From contig JACJWI010000010.1 in the NCBI GenBank assembly GCA_020637215.1, positions 1 to 64,000 of the forward strand: a stretch of 64,000 nt of DNA. The letters run 5' to 3'. This DNA is from Microthrixaceae bacterium (lineage in GTDB: Bacteria; Actinomycetota; Acidimicrobiia; Acidimicrobiales; Microtrichaceae). This document shows positions 7,503-15,494 of this stretch, in pieces (position 1 is the stretch's first letter; every line of letters starts with the position of its first letter). The position numbers and the translations under genes were made by a program. The notes beneath the pieces were generated by a model. It did no database searches. It was not told where the DNA came from and saw nothing but the letters and a program-made list of their open reading frames with translations.

Positions 7503-8837
7503 ATGGCACGGATCGGCGCCGACGTGGCGGCCCTCGAGGACCTGGCCGGCCAGCTCGGCCGGGCCTCCGACTCCCTCCGGCGCTCCGCGTCGCGCATCGA
7601 CGGCACCCTGGCTCGCTCCGGTTGGCACGGACGGGACGCGGACCGCTTCCGGCGGGAGTGGCAGCAGCGCCACCGCCGTGACCTGCGGAGCCGGGCCGAC
7701 CGGTTCGGCGAGCTGGCCGCCGCGGTCCGCCGGCACGCGGCGGAGCAGCGACGGGTGTCGGCGAGCGATGGCGGCACCCACGCCGCGACCGGGCTGCCCT
7801 CCGACCTGGACCGGGGCACCACCTGGTCCGGGACGCTGCGGGGTTCGGTCGGGATGTGGTCGGCTCTCGTCGGGGGGACCGTCACCCTGGCCGACGCCGG
7901 TGAGCGCACCCTGATCACCCTCGAACGCCGCCGGGGTGTGGGCGTCGGCGCCGCGGCCGGCGCCACGGCGTCGGCGGGCACGTCGGACCGGCGCGTCGAC
8001 GTCGGCGTCACCGTGGCCGGCGACGCCCGGATCCAGGGCACCGAGACCCGCTCGTACCTGGTCGACCGCGACGACGTGACCGCCACGCTGCTCGCCGTCG
8101 CCGCCGAGCAGGGTGTCACCTCGGCCCTCGGGCCGGCGGGATCCGCGCTCTCCGCCGCCGGCTCGGTGCTGAACGTCGTCGGTTCCGCCGTGGGCGTCGA
8201 CGTGCCCCACCTCACACCGGTCGAACCGGATCGGACCGAGACGCTGATCGGGGTCGCCGTCGACGGCTCCGCCCTCGTCGCGTTGTCCGGGCCCGGAGGC
8301 CGCCTCGGTCGCGGGTCTGCGACGGCGGAGGGAACCGTCTCGGTGGGGATCGCCACCGAGGGCGACCGGTCCTGGGCGGTGCTCAGCGCCGACGGGTCGT
8401 TCGGAGCGGCGCTGTCGTCGCGGTTCCTGCCGGCCGGATCACGACCCGAGGCCGGCGCCGAGGTGTCGCTGCGCGTCGACGTGCCGTTGGAGGACCGGCG
8501 CGGTCACGGTGAGGGCGCGCCGGTGGTCGTCACGGTGAGCAGCACCGGCGTTGCGGGCCTGGCCCCCGGCCAGACCCTGGTGAGCCGATCGACGTTCTCG
8601 ACCGATCAGCTCGGTTCTGCGCTGGGCTCCACCCGGGATGCCATCGGGGCGCTCGGCCGTGGCGACGTCGACCGGGCGGCCGCCGATCTGCTGCGGGTGT
8701 CGGTCGACACCGTCCCGGAGCACCACGACACCTGGACCGTCGACTCCCGGCCCGGCGGCATGGACCTGGGCGGATCGGTGCCCCTCGGTTCGCTGAGCGT
8801 GGAGGGAGCCAGCAGGACCTGGAGACGGGGCGCCTGA
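7503..8837 (+). CDS. Large protein with N-terminal WXG100-like helical hairpin
   Basis: A 444-residue protein. Residues 1-95 form an alpha-helical hairpin (DVAALEDLAGQLGRASDSLR, then SGWHGRDADRFRREWQQRH) with a W-x-G turn (WHG) at residues 41-43. This is the signature of WXG100 proteins exported by type VII (ESX) secretion. The rest (about 350 residues) is Ala/Gly/Val-rich with repeated beta-like stretches (DVGVTVAGDARIQ, TEGTVSVGIATEGDRSWAV, EVSLRVDVPL) and matches nothing I recognise. No ESX ATPase, EccB-E or partner WXG gene lies in the window, so the export route is unknown. The start at 7503 fits the leaderless promoter; an upstream GTG at 7467 would only add a non-conserved tail. It converges with the kstR-like gene. 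Confidence 0.6.
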   Translation: MARIGADVAALEDLAGQLGRASDSLRRSASRIDGTLARSGWHGRDADRFRREWQQRHRRDLRSRADRFGELAAAVRRHAAEQRRVSASDGGTHAATGLPSDLDRGTTWSGTLRGSVGMWSALVGGTVTLADAGERTLITLERRRGVGVGAAAGATASAGTSDRRVDVGVTVAGDARIQGTETRSYLVDRDDVTATLLAVAAEQGVTSALGPAGSALSAAGSVLNVVGSAVGVDVPHLTPVEPDRTETLIGVAVDGSALVALSGPGGRLGRGSATAEGTVSVGIATEGDRSWAVLSADGSFGAALSSRFLPAGSRPEAGAEVSLRVDVPLEDRRGHGEGAPVVVTVSSTGVAGLAPGQTLVSRSTFSTDQLGSALGSTRDAIGALGRGDVDRAAADLLRVSVDTVPEHHDTWTVDSRPGGMDLGGSVPLGSLSVEGASRTWRRGA

Positions 8838-8876
8838 GACCAGCCGTCGCTCACCCGCGCCGCGCACCCGTGGCGC

Positions 8877-9443
8877 TCAGCCGAGGAGCACTCCGGTCGC
8901 CTCCTCGAGGCGCTCCACCACCCGGTCCGCCGTGGCCACGCCCGTGATCCAGCTCACCAGCGCGGCCAACCAGACGTCGGTCAGCAGATCGATGGCGACC
9001 ACGTCTCCCTCGACCTCCAGCGCGTCGGAGATGATGCGCCGCATCGACGCCCGCACCTGCGACACCACCGGCGCCACGTCGGGGTTGCCGGCGACCAGGG
9101 CGCGGATCATGGCGACGGTGACGTCCGGCTGGCGGTTGAGCACCCGGTTGGCGCGCCGCAGCACGTCGTTGACCCGCTCCACCGGGTCATCACCCCGGGG
9201 CGGCCGGACCGACAGTCGGTCGGCGAGCTGACCGACCTCGTCCAACATGACCGACACCAGCAGGTGCTCCTTGGACGGGAAGTAGCGGTACAGGGTGCCG
9301 AGCGCCACCTCGGCGCGCTGGGCGACCTCACGCATCTGCACACCGTCCCAGCCGCCCTGCACGGCCAGCTCCTCGGCCGCCTGCAGCATCCGGGTGCGGC
9401 GCGCCTGCTGGGACTCGGTGAGCGTCCCGTTCGCTGTCACCAC
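8877..9443 (-). CDS. kstR: TetR-family repressor, KstR-like
   Basis: A 188-residue TetR regulator. Its DNA-binding domain reads VQMREVAQRAEVALGTLYRY followed by FPSKEHLLVSVMLDEV. This nearly duplicates the same region of mycobacterial KstR, repressor of sterol catabolism, and the C-terminal WLAALVSWITGVATADRVVE region also aligns (comparison from memory). KstR binds TnnAACnnGTTnnA, and that motif lies 76 nt upstream of this start (9519-9532), consistent with autorepression. The same motif occurs before two catabolic units in this window. In mycobacteria the inducer is a steroid CoA thioester; here the ligand is inferred. The GTG at 9443 is preceded by GAGGGAG. Confidence 0.75.
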   Translation of the reverse strand: MVTANGTLTESQQARRTRMLQAAEELAVQGGWDGVQMREVAQRAEVALGTLYRYFPSKEHLLVSVMLDEVGQLADRLSVRPPRGDDPVERVNDVLRRANRVLNRQPDVTVAMIRALVAGNPDVAPVVSQVRASMRRIISDALEVEGDVVAIDLLTDVWLAALVSWITGVATADRVVERLEEATGVLLG

Positions 9444-9518
9444 TTCGCTCCCTCTCGGCCGGTGCTCCCGGCGTGCGGTCGCCCCGGCGGGGTCGACCGG
9501 ACCAGTCTCCCAGATTTC

Positions 9519-9532
9519 TGGAACGCGTTCTC
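9519..9532. promoter_or_regulatory. KstR-type operator upstream of kstR
   Basis: TGGAACGCGTTCTC matches TnnAACnnGTTnnA except for the last base. It is the palindrome GAACGCGTTC, shared exactly with the sites at 20509 and 24913. On the minus strand a -10-like GAGACT lies 12 nt after the GTT, the same spacing as at the other two sites. Confidence 0.65.
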
Positions 9533-9547
9533 GTTTCGGGGTGGCGG

Positions 9548-10882
9548 TCAGTCCCGATCGACCCAGGCCACGACCTCGCCGGCCCGCTCGATGAGCTCGT
9601 CGGGTATCGAGAGGTCGACCGGGACGGGCGCGAACCTGGGCGCCGCCGACCCGGTGGTCGCAGTTCCGTCAGCCGGGCCGATCAGCTCACCGAGGAGCTC
9701 GACGTGGTCGTCGGCCGAGGCCATCGAACCGACGGCACCCCACACCTGCATCCCGAACCGGACCCCGAGCCCCGCAGCGAGGTCGCCCAGGGCCCGGGTC
9801 ACCGGGTGATCGGCACCAGCCTCGTCGGTGACGGCCAGGCACGGACGACCGTCGAGCGCGGCGACCACCGCCGCGGCCGCCGCGAACCCCGGCTCCGCCG
9901 TGGCGGGCACGCAGACCGAACCGGGGAACGACGACGGCGTCGCCCGGGCCACCCAGAACCCCGCGGGTCCGGGATCGGCAACGACCACGCCGTCGTCGGG
10001 CAGGGCGCCCGCCAGGTGCAGCGCGGCGCGGGCCCCGCTCAGCGGAGCGCCGTCGGCCTCCCACAACGGAGCGAGGACCGGGCCGAGTGCCCCGCGCACC
10101 GACGGCCGGTCCTGCGGTTCGGGACCCCGCGCCGGCCAGTCGCGCAGCAGCGCGCCGAGCTGACGGGGCGGGACGTCCTGCACCACCAGCCGATCCAGCC
10201 GCCCGGACGACAGCTCCGCCGGGTCGAGCCCGGTGGTGATGACGAGGTCGGCATCGTCCAGCCCGCCGAGGTGCAGGTCGCGGGTCTGCAGACCGCCGAC
10301 GCCGGCGTGGTACGGGCTGTCCCAGCGCTCCAGGCCGATCGCCCCGTAGGTGGCCAGGATCGGCGCCCCGGCGGCGCGGCTCAGGTCCCGAAGCCCGACG
10401 TGGGAGTAGGTGCGCACGACCCCCGGGCCGGCCAGGACCAGGATCCGCATTCCCGCGAGCGACGGGTCGAGCAGCAGCACGACGGACCGGTCCCCACCCG
10501 ACTCGGGGACCGGCTCGGCGTCGAGCGGTTCGTGGAGGTCGAGGTCGAGGTGCAGGGCCAGGGTTCCGGGGACGCTCAGGCCGGGAGGGTCGGCGAGGGC
10601 CTCGACGAGCTCCTCGGCCGATCCGATCGTCTGCAGCGGCGCGGTTCCGCCCGGCGACGAGCTGAGGTGCAGGATCGGCCCGGCCAGGGTGGCCGCGCCG
10701 AGCCGACCCGAGCCGTCGACGTGCCCGATGCGGCCGTCGGCGTCGGCCAGCAGCACCGCCAGGTCGGGATCGTCGACCGGCACGTGGTCGAGGTCGCCGA
10801 GGGCCGACCCGTAGGTGCGTCGGACGCCGAGCCGGCGCAGGCGAGCGGCCAGCAGGTCCTCGACGGTCCGTCCGTCAGCCAC
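9548..10882 (-). CDS. Degenerate thiamine-diphosphate-enzyme-like protein
   Basis: A 444-residue protein with the three-domain layout of acetolactate-synthase-type enzymes. It has an N-terminal PYR-like domain (TVEDLLAARLRRLGVRRTYG), a central Rossmann-like domain (ILVLAGPGVVRTYSHVGLRD, with DADLVITTGLDP), and a C-terminal PP-like domain (TAEPGFAAAAAVVAALDGRP). The ThDP/metal motif G-D-G-x(25-30)-N is absent: the expected GDG reads TDE and no downstream Asn is placed correctly. The PYR-domain glutamate is also not evident. It is probably not a catalytic ThDP enzyme. I chose the GTG at 10882 because it lies 8 nt after the DUF3097 stop codon and starts the recognisable domain, so the two genes form one operon. 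Confidence 0.6.
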   Translation of the reverse strand: MADGRTVEDLLAARLRRLGVRRTYGSALGDLDHVPVDDPDLAVLLADADGRIGHVDGSGRLGAATLAGPILHLSSSPGGTAPLQTIGSAEELVEALADPPGLSVPGTLALHLDLDLHEPLDAEPVPESGGDRSVVLLLDPSLAGMRILVLAGPGVVRTYSHVGLRDLSRAAGAPILATYGAIGLERWDSPYHAGVGGLQTRDLHLGGLDDADLVITTGLDPAELSSGRLDRLVVQDVPPRQLGALLRDWPARGPEPQDRPSVRGALGPVLAPLWEADGAPLSGARAALHLAGALPDDGVVVADPGPAGFWVARATPSSFPGSVCVPATAEPGFAAAAAVVAALDGRPCLAVTDEAGADHPVTRALGDLAAGLGVRFGMQVWGAVGSMASADDHVELLGELIGPADGTATTGSAAPRFAPVPVDLSIPDELIERAGEVVAWVDRD

Positions 10883-10890
10883 GGTGCGAC

Positions 10891-11703
10891 TCAGCTCTCG
10901 GCTGCGAGCACGTCGAGGGCGCGCTCCACGGCTCCGACCAGGTCGGGTTCGAGGTCGGCGAAGGTGTCGACCGCGGCCAGGACCCGCCGCCAGCCGTCCT
11001 GCGGGTCGCCCCATCCCAGCCGGGCGCACACCCCGGCCTTCCACTCCTCGCCCCGAGGAACCTCGGGCCAGGCGTCGATCCCCAGCGCGACGGGCCGCAC
11101 GCACTGCCACACGTCGACGTAGCGGTGCCCGACCACCAGCACGTTCGGGCCCTCCACCTGCTGGGCCAGGCGGGTCTCCTTGGAGCCCGGGACCAGGTGG
11201 TCGACCAGAACGGCCAGCCGGCGGTCGGGTCGCGGGTCGAACTCGGCCACTGCGGCGACGAGGTCGTCGATGCCGCCCATCGGTTCGACCACGATGCCGA
11301 GGTCGCGGAGGTCGTCGCCCCACACCCGTTCCAGCAGGCGGGCGTCGTGGCTGCCCTCCACCCACAGCCGTGACGGTTGGGCGACCCGCGCGGTGTGCTC
11401 GACCGACACGAGCGCACCGGCCGCGGTCCGCCGGAGAGTTCCCGTCGCTGTCGTCGGGGGCGGCGCGGGTCGCACCAGGGTCACGGTCTCGCCGGCCACG
11501 GCGAACGCCCCCGGTCGGTTGCGGAAGCGGTGCTCGCGGCCCGCCGGGTCGCGGATCTGGACGATGTCGCCGGTGAACTTGTCGATGCGTCCGCGCAGCC
11601 CGGTGGAGCGGTGCAGCACGGCCAGGCCGATCGCCGCACCGACGCTCGGGTAGGACTCGGCGAAGCGTGCCGGGCCCGGTTCGTCGAGGATGTCGCGGGT
11701 CAT
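10891..11703 (-). CDS. DUF3097 family protein
   Basis: A 270-residue member of DUF3097, a conserved actinobacterial family of unknown function. It begins MTRDILDEPG. Visible blocks are GLRGRIDKFTGDIVQIRDP, a small beta-barrel-like segment, and LWVEGSHDARLLERVWGDDL followed by VDHLVPGSKETRLA. That arrangement, with an acidic residue after a beta strand and a later D-H-L, resembles a TOPRIM-like fold. The C-terminal part includes VGHRYVDVWQCVRP. It is first in an operon with the ThDP-enzyme-like gene 8 nt downstream. The ATG at 11703 is preceded by AGGAGA. A 51-bp element shared with the yceH promoter lies just upstream. Confidence 0.8.
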   Translation of the reverse strand: MTRDILDEPGPARFAESYPSVGAAIGLAVLHRSTGLRGRIDKFTGDIVQIRDPAGREHRFRNRPGAFAVAGETVTLVRPAPPPTTATGTLRRTAAGALVSVEHTARVAQPSRLWVEGSHDARLLERVWGDDLRDLGIVVEPMGGIDDLVAAVAEFDPRPDRRLAVLVDHLVPGSKETRLAQQVEGPNVLVVGHRYVDVWQCVRPVALGIDAWPEVPRGEEWKAGVCARLGWGDPQDGWRRVLAAVDTFADLEPDLVGAVERALDVLAAES

Positions 11704-11710
11704 CCTGGTC

Positions 11711-11761
11711 TCCTGGGCGTTCTGGGGCGTGGAATCGACAGGGTGTGTCGATCGCGACCCC
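11711..11761 (-). repeat. Dispersed upstream element, copy 1
   Basis: About 51 bp that align at roughly 85% with 22048-22099, including the shared block GGAATCGACAGG and flanking GGGGCG and GACCCC. It lies 8 nt upstream of the DUF3097 start in the minus-strand leader and contains the inverted repeat ATCGACA/TGTCGAT. Function unknown. Confidence 0.55.
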
Positions 11762-11774
11762 TATGTTCCCAGGT

Positions 11775-12689
11775 TCAGTAGCGCAGGCCCGGCGCCCGGG
11801 TGAAGAACACGTCGGTGGCGAGCTGCTGGCCCAGCTTTGTGGCGTCCCAGCGCTGGCCCTTGTTGTTGATGGTCGGGCCGTCGGCCCAGCCCTTCATCAG
11901 GATGATGTTCTCGGCCACGGCCCGGATGATCTGGCCGGTGACGTGATCGGCTTCGTCGGAGGCGAGCCAGGCGACCAGCGGCGAGGACACCGCCGGGTCC
12001 ATGCGGTTCCACTCGTCCTCGGGGATCTCATCGGCTTCGATGACCGCCGGGGCGTTGGGCATGGTGCCGGTGATGCGGGTCGCGGCGGCCGGACCGACCG
12101 CGTTGACGGTGACGCCCATCTTGTAGAGCTCGAGGCTGAGCGTCTGGGTGAGGCTGGCGATGGCCGCCTTGGCCGGGGCGTAGTTCGACTGGCCGAAGTT
12201 GCCGGTCAGCCCCGCACCCGAGACCGTGTTGATGATCCGGCCGTTCACCTTCTGGCCGGTGTCCTTGTTGAGTGCCCGCCAGTGCAGCGCCGCGTGCTTG
12301 CACGGGATCCACGTGCCGCGCAGGTGCACCTTGAGCACGGCGTCGAAGTCGTCGACCGACATGTTGAAGATCGAGCCGTCGCGGACGATGCCGGCGTTGT
12401 TGACCAGGATGTCCAGTCGTCCGAAGTCGTTGACGGCCTGGGCGATCATCTCGCCGGCCTGGTCGTTGTCGGACACGTCCGCGTAGTTGGGCGCCGCCTG
12501 ACCGCCCCGGGCCTTGATGATGTCGACGGTCAGGTCCGCGTCGCGGCCCGCACCCTCGCCGGTCACCGATCCGCCGAGGTCGTTGACGATGACGGTCGCG
12601 CCGTGCTTGGCCAGCTCCATCGCGTGGCCGCGGCCGATGCCGTGCCCCGCTCCGGTGACGATCGCGACCTTGCCGTCCAACATGCCCAT
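11775..12689 (-). CDS. Short-chain dehydrogenase, 17beta-HSD4/hydroxyacyl-CoA dehydrogenase type
   Basis: A 304-residue SDR. The NAD(P)-binding motif TGAGHGIGRGHA is near the N-terminus. VNDLGGSVTGEGAGRDAD is typical of the peroxisomal multifunctional enzyme type 2 / Hsd4A group, which oxidises 3-hydroxyacyl-CoA or 17beta-hydroxysteroids. NNAG is present, and the active-site Tyr-x3-Lys is in SNYAPAKAAI with Ser in NTVSGAG. The C-terminal tail (KGWADGPTINNKGQRWDATK) is longer than in the shortest SDRs. The ATG at 12689 follows GAAGGGGAG. A -10 box abutting a CTGACG-N3-CGTCAG palindrome lies just upstream, so the gene is probably repressed by a TetR protein. A beta-oxidation role is likely but unproven. 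Confidence 0.85.
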   Translation of the reverse strand: MGMLDGKVAIVTGAGHGIGRGHAMELAKHGATVIVNDLGGSVTGEGAGRDADLTVDIIKARGGQAAPNYADVSDNDQAGEMIAQAVNDFGRLDILVNNAGIVRDGSIFNMSVDDFDAVLKVHLRGTWIPCKHAALHWRALNKDTGQKVNGRIINTVSGAGLTGNFGQSNYAPAKAAIASLTQTLSLELYKMGVTVNAVGPAAATRITGTMPNAPAVIEADEIPEDEWNRMDPAVSSPLVAWLASDEADHVTGQIIRAVAENIILMKGWADGPTINNKGQRWDATKLGQQLATDVFFTRAPGLRY

Positions 12690-12715
12690 GGTGGGTGACT
12701 CCCCTTCTCGGTGAC

Positions 12716-12730
12716 CTGACGGGTCGTCAG
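12716..12730. promoter_or_regulatory. Palindromic operator CTGACG-N3-CGTCAG (SDR gene)
   Basis: A perfect 6-3-6 palindrome with spacer GGT, 27 nt upstream of the SDR start and immediately adjacent to the -10 box at 12731-12736. The same half-sites and spacing recur at 33096 and 41644. It is a likely TetR-type operator overlying the transcription start. Confidence 0.65.
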
Positions 12731-12736
12731 ATGCTA
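12731..12736 (-). promoter_or_regulatory. -10 box of the SDR promoter
   Basis: TAGCAT on the minus strand, directly abutting the palindromic operator. The CaiB-family gene has the same geometry. Inferred. Confidence 0.45.
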
Positions 12737-12764
12737 GAGGAACCCGCACACCTCCCCCCAAACC

Positions 12765-12820
12765 CCCGTTCTGTTCGTTGTTTCACAACCCTGGGGGTGT
12801 GAAACAACGAACAGAACGGG
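12765..12820. terminator. Long perfect hairpin between aquaporin and SDR genes
   Basis: Arms 12765-12787 and 12798-12820 are perfectly complementary over 23 bp around a 10-nt centre; the left arm starts CCCGTTCTGTTCG. C-rich and G-rich flanks extend it further. It lies 9 bp beyond the aquaporin stop and probably ends that transcript. The outer arm resembles those at 34742 and 61472. There is no U-tract. Confidence 0.65.
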
Positions 12821-12828
12821 TGGGGGGG

Positions 12829-13644
12829 TCAGGTGAGCTCGACGCCCTGGGCCTCGGACTCGCCGGTCTGGGTCTCGTCGCCGCCCGTGGCGAGCTTCCA
12901 CACCACCGCACCGAGGGCGCCGCCGACGACGGGGGCGACGATGAACAGCCACAGCTGGCCGAGCGCCGTGCCCCGCTCGAACAGCGCCGGGCCGAGCGAG
13001 CGGGCCGGGTTCACGCTCGTGTTGGTGATCGGGATGCTGATCAGGTGGATCAGCGTCAGCATGAGCCCGATGCCGAGGGCGGCCTGTGCCTTGGACGCCG
13101 CCTTGGTGGTGACGCCCAGGATCACGATGACGAACAGGGCGGTCAGCACCAGCTCGGCGATGAACGCAGCGGGCAGGTCGAAGAAGATGCGGCCGTTCTC
13201 CTGGCCGTAGGCGTTCGAGGCGAACGAGCCCTGGCGGATGGTGAACCCGCCGGGCCGGCCGGCCTGGATCGCCCACAGGACCCCGACCGCGGCGATCGCC
13301 GCGAGGCACTGGGTCACGACGTAGGCCGGCACGTCCTTCCAGGCGAACCGCTTGGCGGTGGCGAGGCCGACCGACACCGCCGGGTTGAAATGACCGCCGG
13401 ACACGTGGCCGAGCCCGTAGGCGCCGCACACGACGGTGAGACCGAAGGCCAGGGCGACGCCCAGGTAGCCGATGCCGTAGTTGACAACCCCCGCCGCGGG
13501 CAGCTCGGCGCCGCCGATGCCGAGGATGCCCTTGGTGGCTCCGAGCGCCGCGGCGGCGAAGATCGCCGATCCGCAGCCGCCGAACACCAACAGGAAGGTG
13601 CCGATGAACTCGGCGCCGAGCTTCTTGCCGATCTGGTCGTCCAC
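12829..13644 (-). CDS. Aquaporin/MIP-family channel (AqpZ-like)
   Basis: A 271-residue membrane channel with the two half-helix NPA motifs of the MIP family: HFNPAVSVG in the first half and SVNPARSLGPAL in the second. The Arg after the second NPA (NPAR) is the selectivity-filter arginine. The ar/R region and the fragment GHVSGGHFNPAV are typical of AqpZ-type water channels, so water rather than glycerol is the more likely substrate. The N-terminus (GKKLGAEFIGTFLLVFGGCG) is the standard first helix. The start is GTG at 13644, with AAGGAG 8 nt upstream. The C-terminal tail (GGDETQTGESEAQGVELT) is acidic and polar. A long hairpin follows the stop. Confidence 0.9.
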   Translation of the reverse strand: MDDQIGKKLGAEFIGTFLLVFGGCGSAIFAAAALGATKGILGIGGAELPAAGVVNYGIGYLGVALAFGLTVVCGAYGLGHVSGGHFNPAVSVGLATAKRFAWKDVPAYVVTQCLAAIAAVGVLWAIQAGRPGGFTIRQGSFASNAYGQENGRIFFDLPAAFIAELVLTALFVIVILGVTTKAASKAQAALGIGLMLTLIHLISIPITNTSVNPARSLGPALFERGTALGQLWLFIVAPVVGGALGAVVWKLATGGDETQTGESEAQGVELT

Positions 13645-13775
13645 GCAAGGACTCCTTCGCTTGACGCCGCCCCCGCTGGAGCCACGATCGTTCCGATGTC
13701 CCAGCACCGCGCACGGTAGCTGTGACCACGCCGCGGACCGGGGACCCGCGCCCCGCTCGCGCCCCGACCCCGTCC

Positions 13776-13781
13776 TACCGT
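13776..13781 (+). promoter_or_regulatory. -10 box of a leaderless promoter (NagX-like gene)
   Basis: TACCGT, a TANNNT match, ends 6 nt before the GTG at 13788, which supports that start codon over the earlier GTG at 13722. Confidence 0.45.
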
Positions 13782-13787
13782 GGCCGG

Positions 13788-14876
13788 GTGCCCGCGCCGC
13801 ACCCGCCGTCGTCAGCACCGACATCCGTCCCGTCGTCCGGAGCGAATCTGCCTCGGGCCGGCACGAACCCCACGCGGCTGCTCTCCCTCGACGTCACGCG
13901 GGGACTCGCGGTGGCCGCGATGCTGGCGGTGAACAACGAGGGCATCAACCCCGGCCATCCCGGCTGGCTGCGCCACCCCGAGTGGAACGGGTTCTCGGTC
14001 GCGGATCTGGTCTTCCCGCTGTTCCTGTTCTGCATCGGGGTGTCGAGCACGCTGTCGACCCGGCAGCGACCGGGGCCCGGGCGGTCCTTCATGGACGCGT
14101 TCGGACCGATGTCCAGACGCTGCGCCATCCTGTTCGCCCTCGGCGTCGGGCTGTCGGCCCTCAAGCAGCACCAGCTCGTGTTCGCCGGCGTCCTGCAGCA
14201 CATCGCGGTGACGTCACTGCTGGCGTGGTTCGTCCTGCTGCTGCCCCGGCGCGCCCAGTACGCGGTCGGGGTGACCATCCTGGTCGCGGCCGCCGGGTTC
14301 GGCCTGGCGTGGGGGTTCGCCGACGGGCACACCCTCGACCAGGCCGTCGACCGGTTCCTGTACGGACGCGAGACCGCCGAGGGTCTGCCGGTCGCGGTCG
14401 TCTCGGTGTTCAACGTGCTGGTCGGGGCATGGGTCGGCCGCTGGTTCCGGACCGGCGACCACCGTCGGATCGTGCGCAGTCTGACGACGTGGACCCTCGG
14501 CGCCCTGGCCGTCGGAGTGCTGCTCGTCCCCTGGATCCCGATCAACAAGCGGCTCTGGACGCCGAGCTACGCGCTCGTCGGAGCGGCCGGATCGGCGGCG
14601 ATCACGCTCGCCATGTACTGGCTGGTGGATCGACGGGCGATCCGTCGTCCGCTCGAGTGGCTCCGCGAACTGGGGGCGAACCCGCTGGCGGTCTACGTCG
14701 CCTGCAGCGCCCTGGCCGCCCTCGTCCCGGACCGGGTGAGGCTGGCTGTGGTCAGAGCCATGGCCGACGTCGTGCCGCTCGCGGTGGCGTCGGTGCTCTG
14801 GTCGGTTCTGTGGATCGTGCTGGCCTGGGTGATCGCCGATCAGCTGTGGCGCCGCCGAATTCTCATCAAACTGTAG
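13788..14876 (+). CDS. COG4299/DUF5009 (NagX-like) multipass membrane protein
   Basis: A 362-residue membrane protein with about ten hydrophobic segments. The opening motif RLLSLDVTRGLAVAAMLAVN is the hallmark of the COG4299/DUF1624-type family. That family includes NagX and eukaryotic heparan-alpha-glucosaminide N-acetyltransferase, proposed to transfer acyl groups across the membrane. FPLFLFCIGVSSTLSTR, then FAGVLQHIAVTSLLAW and the C-terminal ELGANPLAVYVACSAL, are further family blocks, including the N-P-L-A-V/I-Y signature. A polar, proline-rich segment of about 30 residues precedes the first helix. The start at 13788 is chosen because a TANNNT box sits 6 nt upstream. The gene is divergent from aquaporin. 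Substrate unknown. Confidence 0.75.
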   Translation: MPAPHPPSSAPTSVPSSGANLPRAGTNPTRLLSLDVTRGLAVAAMLAVNNEGINPGHPGWLRHPEWNGFSVADLVFPLFLFCIGVSSTLSTRQRPGPGRSFMDAFGPMSRRCAILFALGVGLSALKQHQLVFAGVLQHIAVTSLLAWFVLLLPRRAQYAVGVTILVAAAGFGLAWGFADGHTLDQAVDRFLYGRETAEGLPVAVVSVFNVLVGAWVGRWFRTGDHRRIVRSLTTWTLGALAVGVLLVPWIPINKRLWTPSYALVGAAGSAAITLAMYWLVDRRAIRRPLEWLRELGANPLAVYVACSALAALVPDRVRLAVVRAMADVVPLAVASVLWSVLWIVLAWVIADQLWRRRILIKL

Positions 14877-14890
14877 CCGGCCCGACGGCC

Positions 14891-15451
14891 TCACCCGCAC
14901 CGCCGGGCCATCAGCTGCACCCGGACGGTCCCGTCGTAGGTCCACTGGGTCCCGACCGGGACGAAGCCCAACCGATCGTGGAACGCCAGCGAGTCGGGGT
15001 TCGGCGGCTCCAGGTTCACCTCGCAGGTCACCTCCGCCGCCCCGACCGCGACCGCCCGCTCGACGGCGGCGTCGTAGAGCACCCGACCCAGCCCACGGCC
15101 CTGGGCCCGGGGCGACACGGCGATGCGGTCCACGTAGCGGAACGGGCCGGGTGCGGCCCCGGTGTCGAGCCGGTCCTGGAAGTACCGGTAGTTGGGTGAG
15201 GCGTAGTCGGCGCCCGGGGCGATCAGGATCAGGAACCCATCGACTGCACCACCGTCACCGGAACCCGAGGGGACCGCCACCACCGCCAGGTCCGCCGCTT
15301 CGACCAGGGCCCGCAGGGCGTCCCGACCGATGGAGCCCACGTGGGGGACCCAGTGCTCGTTCAAGGCGAGGACTTCGTCGATCGTCGGGGCGTCGTCGGG
15401 GTCCAACGGCAGGATCGACCAGGCGGAACCGGTCTCGGAGGGGGCGGACAT
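14891..15451 (-). CDS. GNAT-family N-acetyltransferase
   Basis: A 186-residue acetyltransferase. The acetyl-CoA-binding motif A is clear: YVDRIAVSPRAQGRGLGRVL, with the Q/R-x-x-G-x-G/A loop (QGRGLG), followed by a helix and motif B (NPDSLAFHDRLGFVPVGTQW). The N-terminus (LPLDPDDAPTIDEVLALNEH) is a typical GNAT first strand and helix. Substrate specificity cannot be read from the sequence. It converges with the NagX-like gene, the two stop codons being 14 bp apart, and lies just downstream of the AMP-ligase on the same strand. Confidence 0.85.
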   Translation of the reverse strand: MSAPSETGSAWSILPLDPDDAPTIDEVLALNEHWVPHVGSIGRDALRALVEAADLAVVAVPSGSGDGGAVDGFLILIAPGADYASPNYRYFQDRLDTGAAPGPFRYVDRIAVSPRAQGRGLGRVLYDAAVERAVAVGAAEVTCEVNLEPPNPDSLAFHDRLGFVPVGTQWTYDGTVRVQLMARRCG

Positions 15452-15494
15452 CGGCTCAGCCTCTCACGGCCTGCACCGTGCGGAACCCCCGGTC

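Noticed and set aside
6501..8210. Minus-strand open frame extending upstream of the hypothetical gene at 5649-6500
   Set aside because: This part is antisense to the amidohydrolase-fold and WXG100-like genes and has shadow-type composition.
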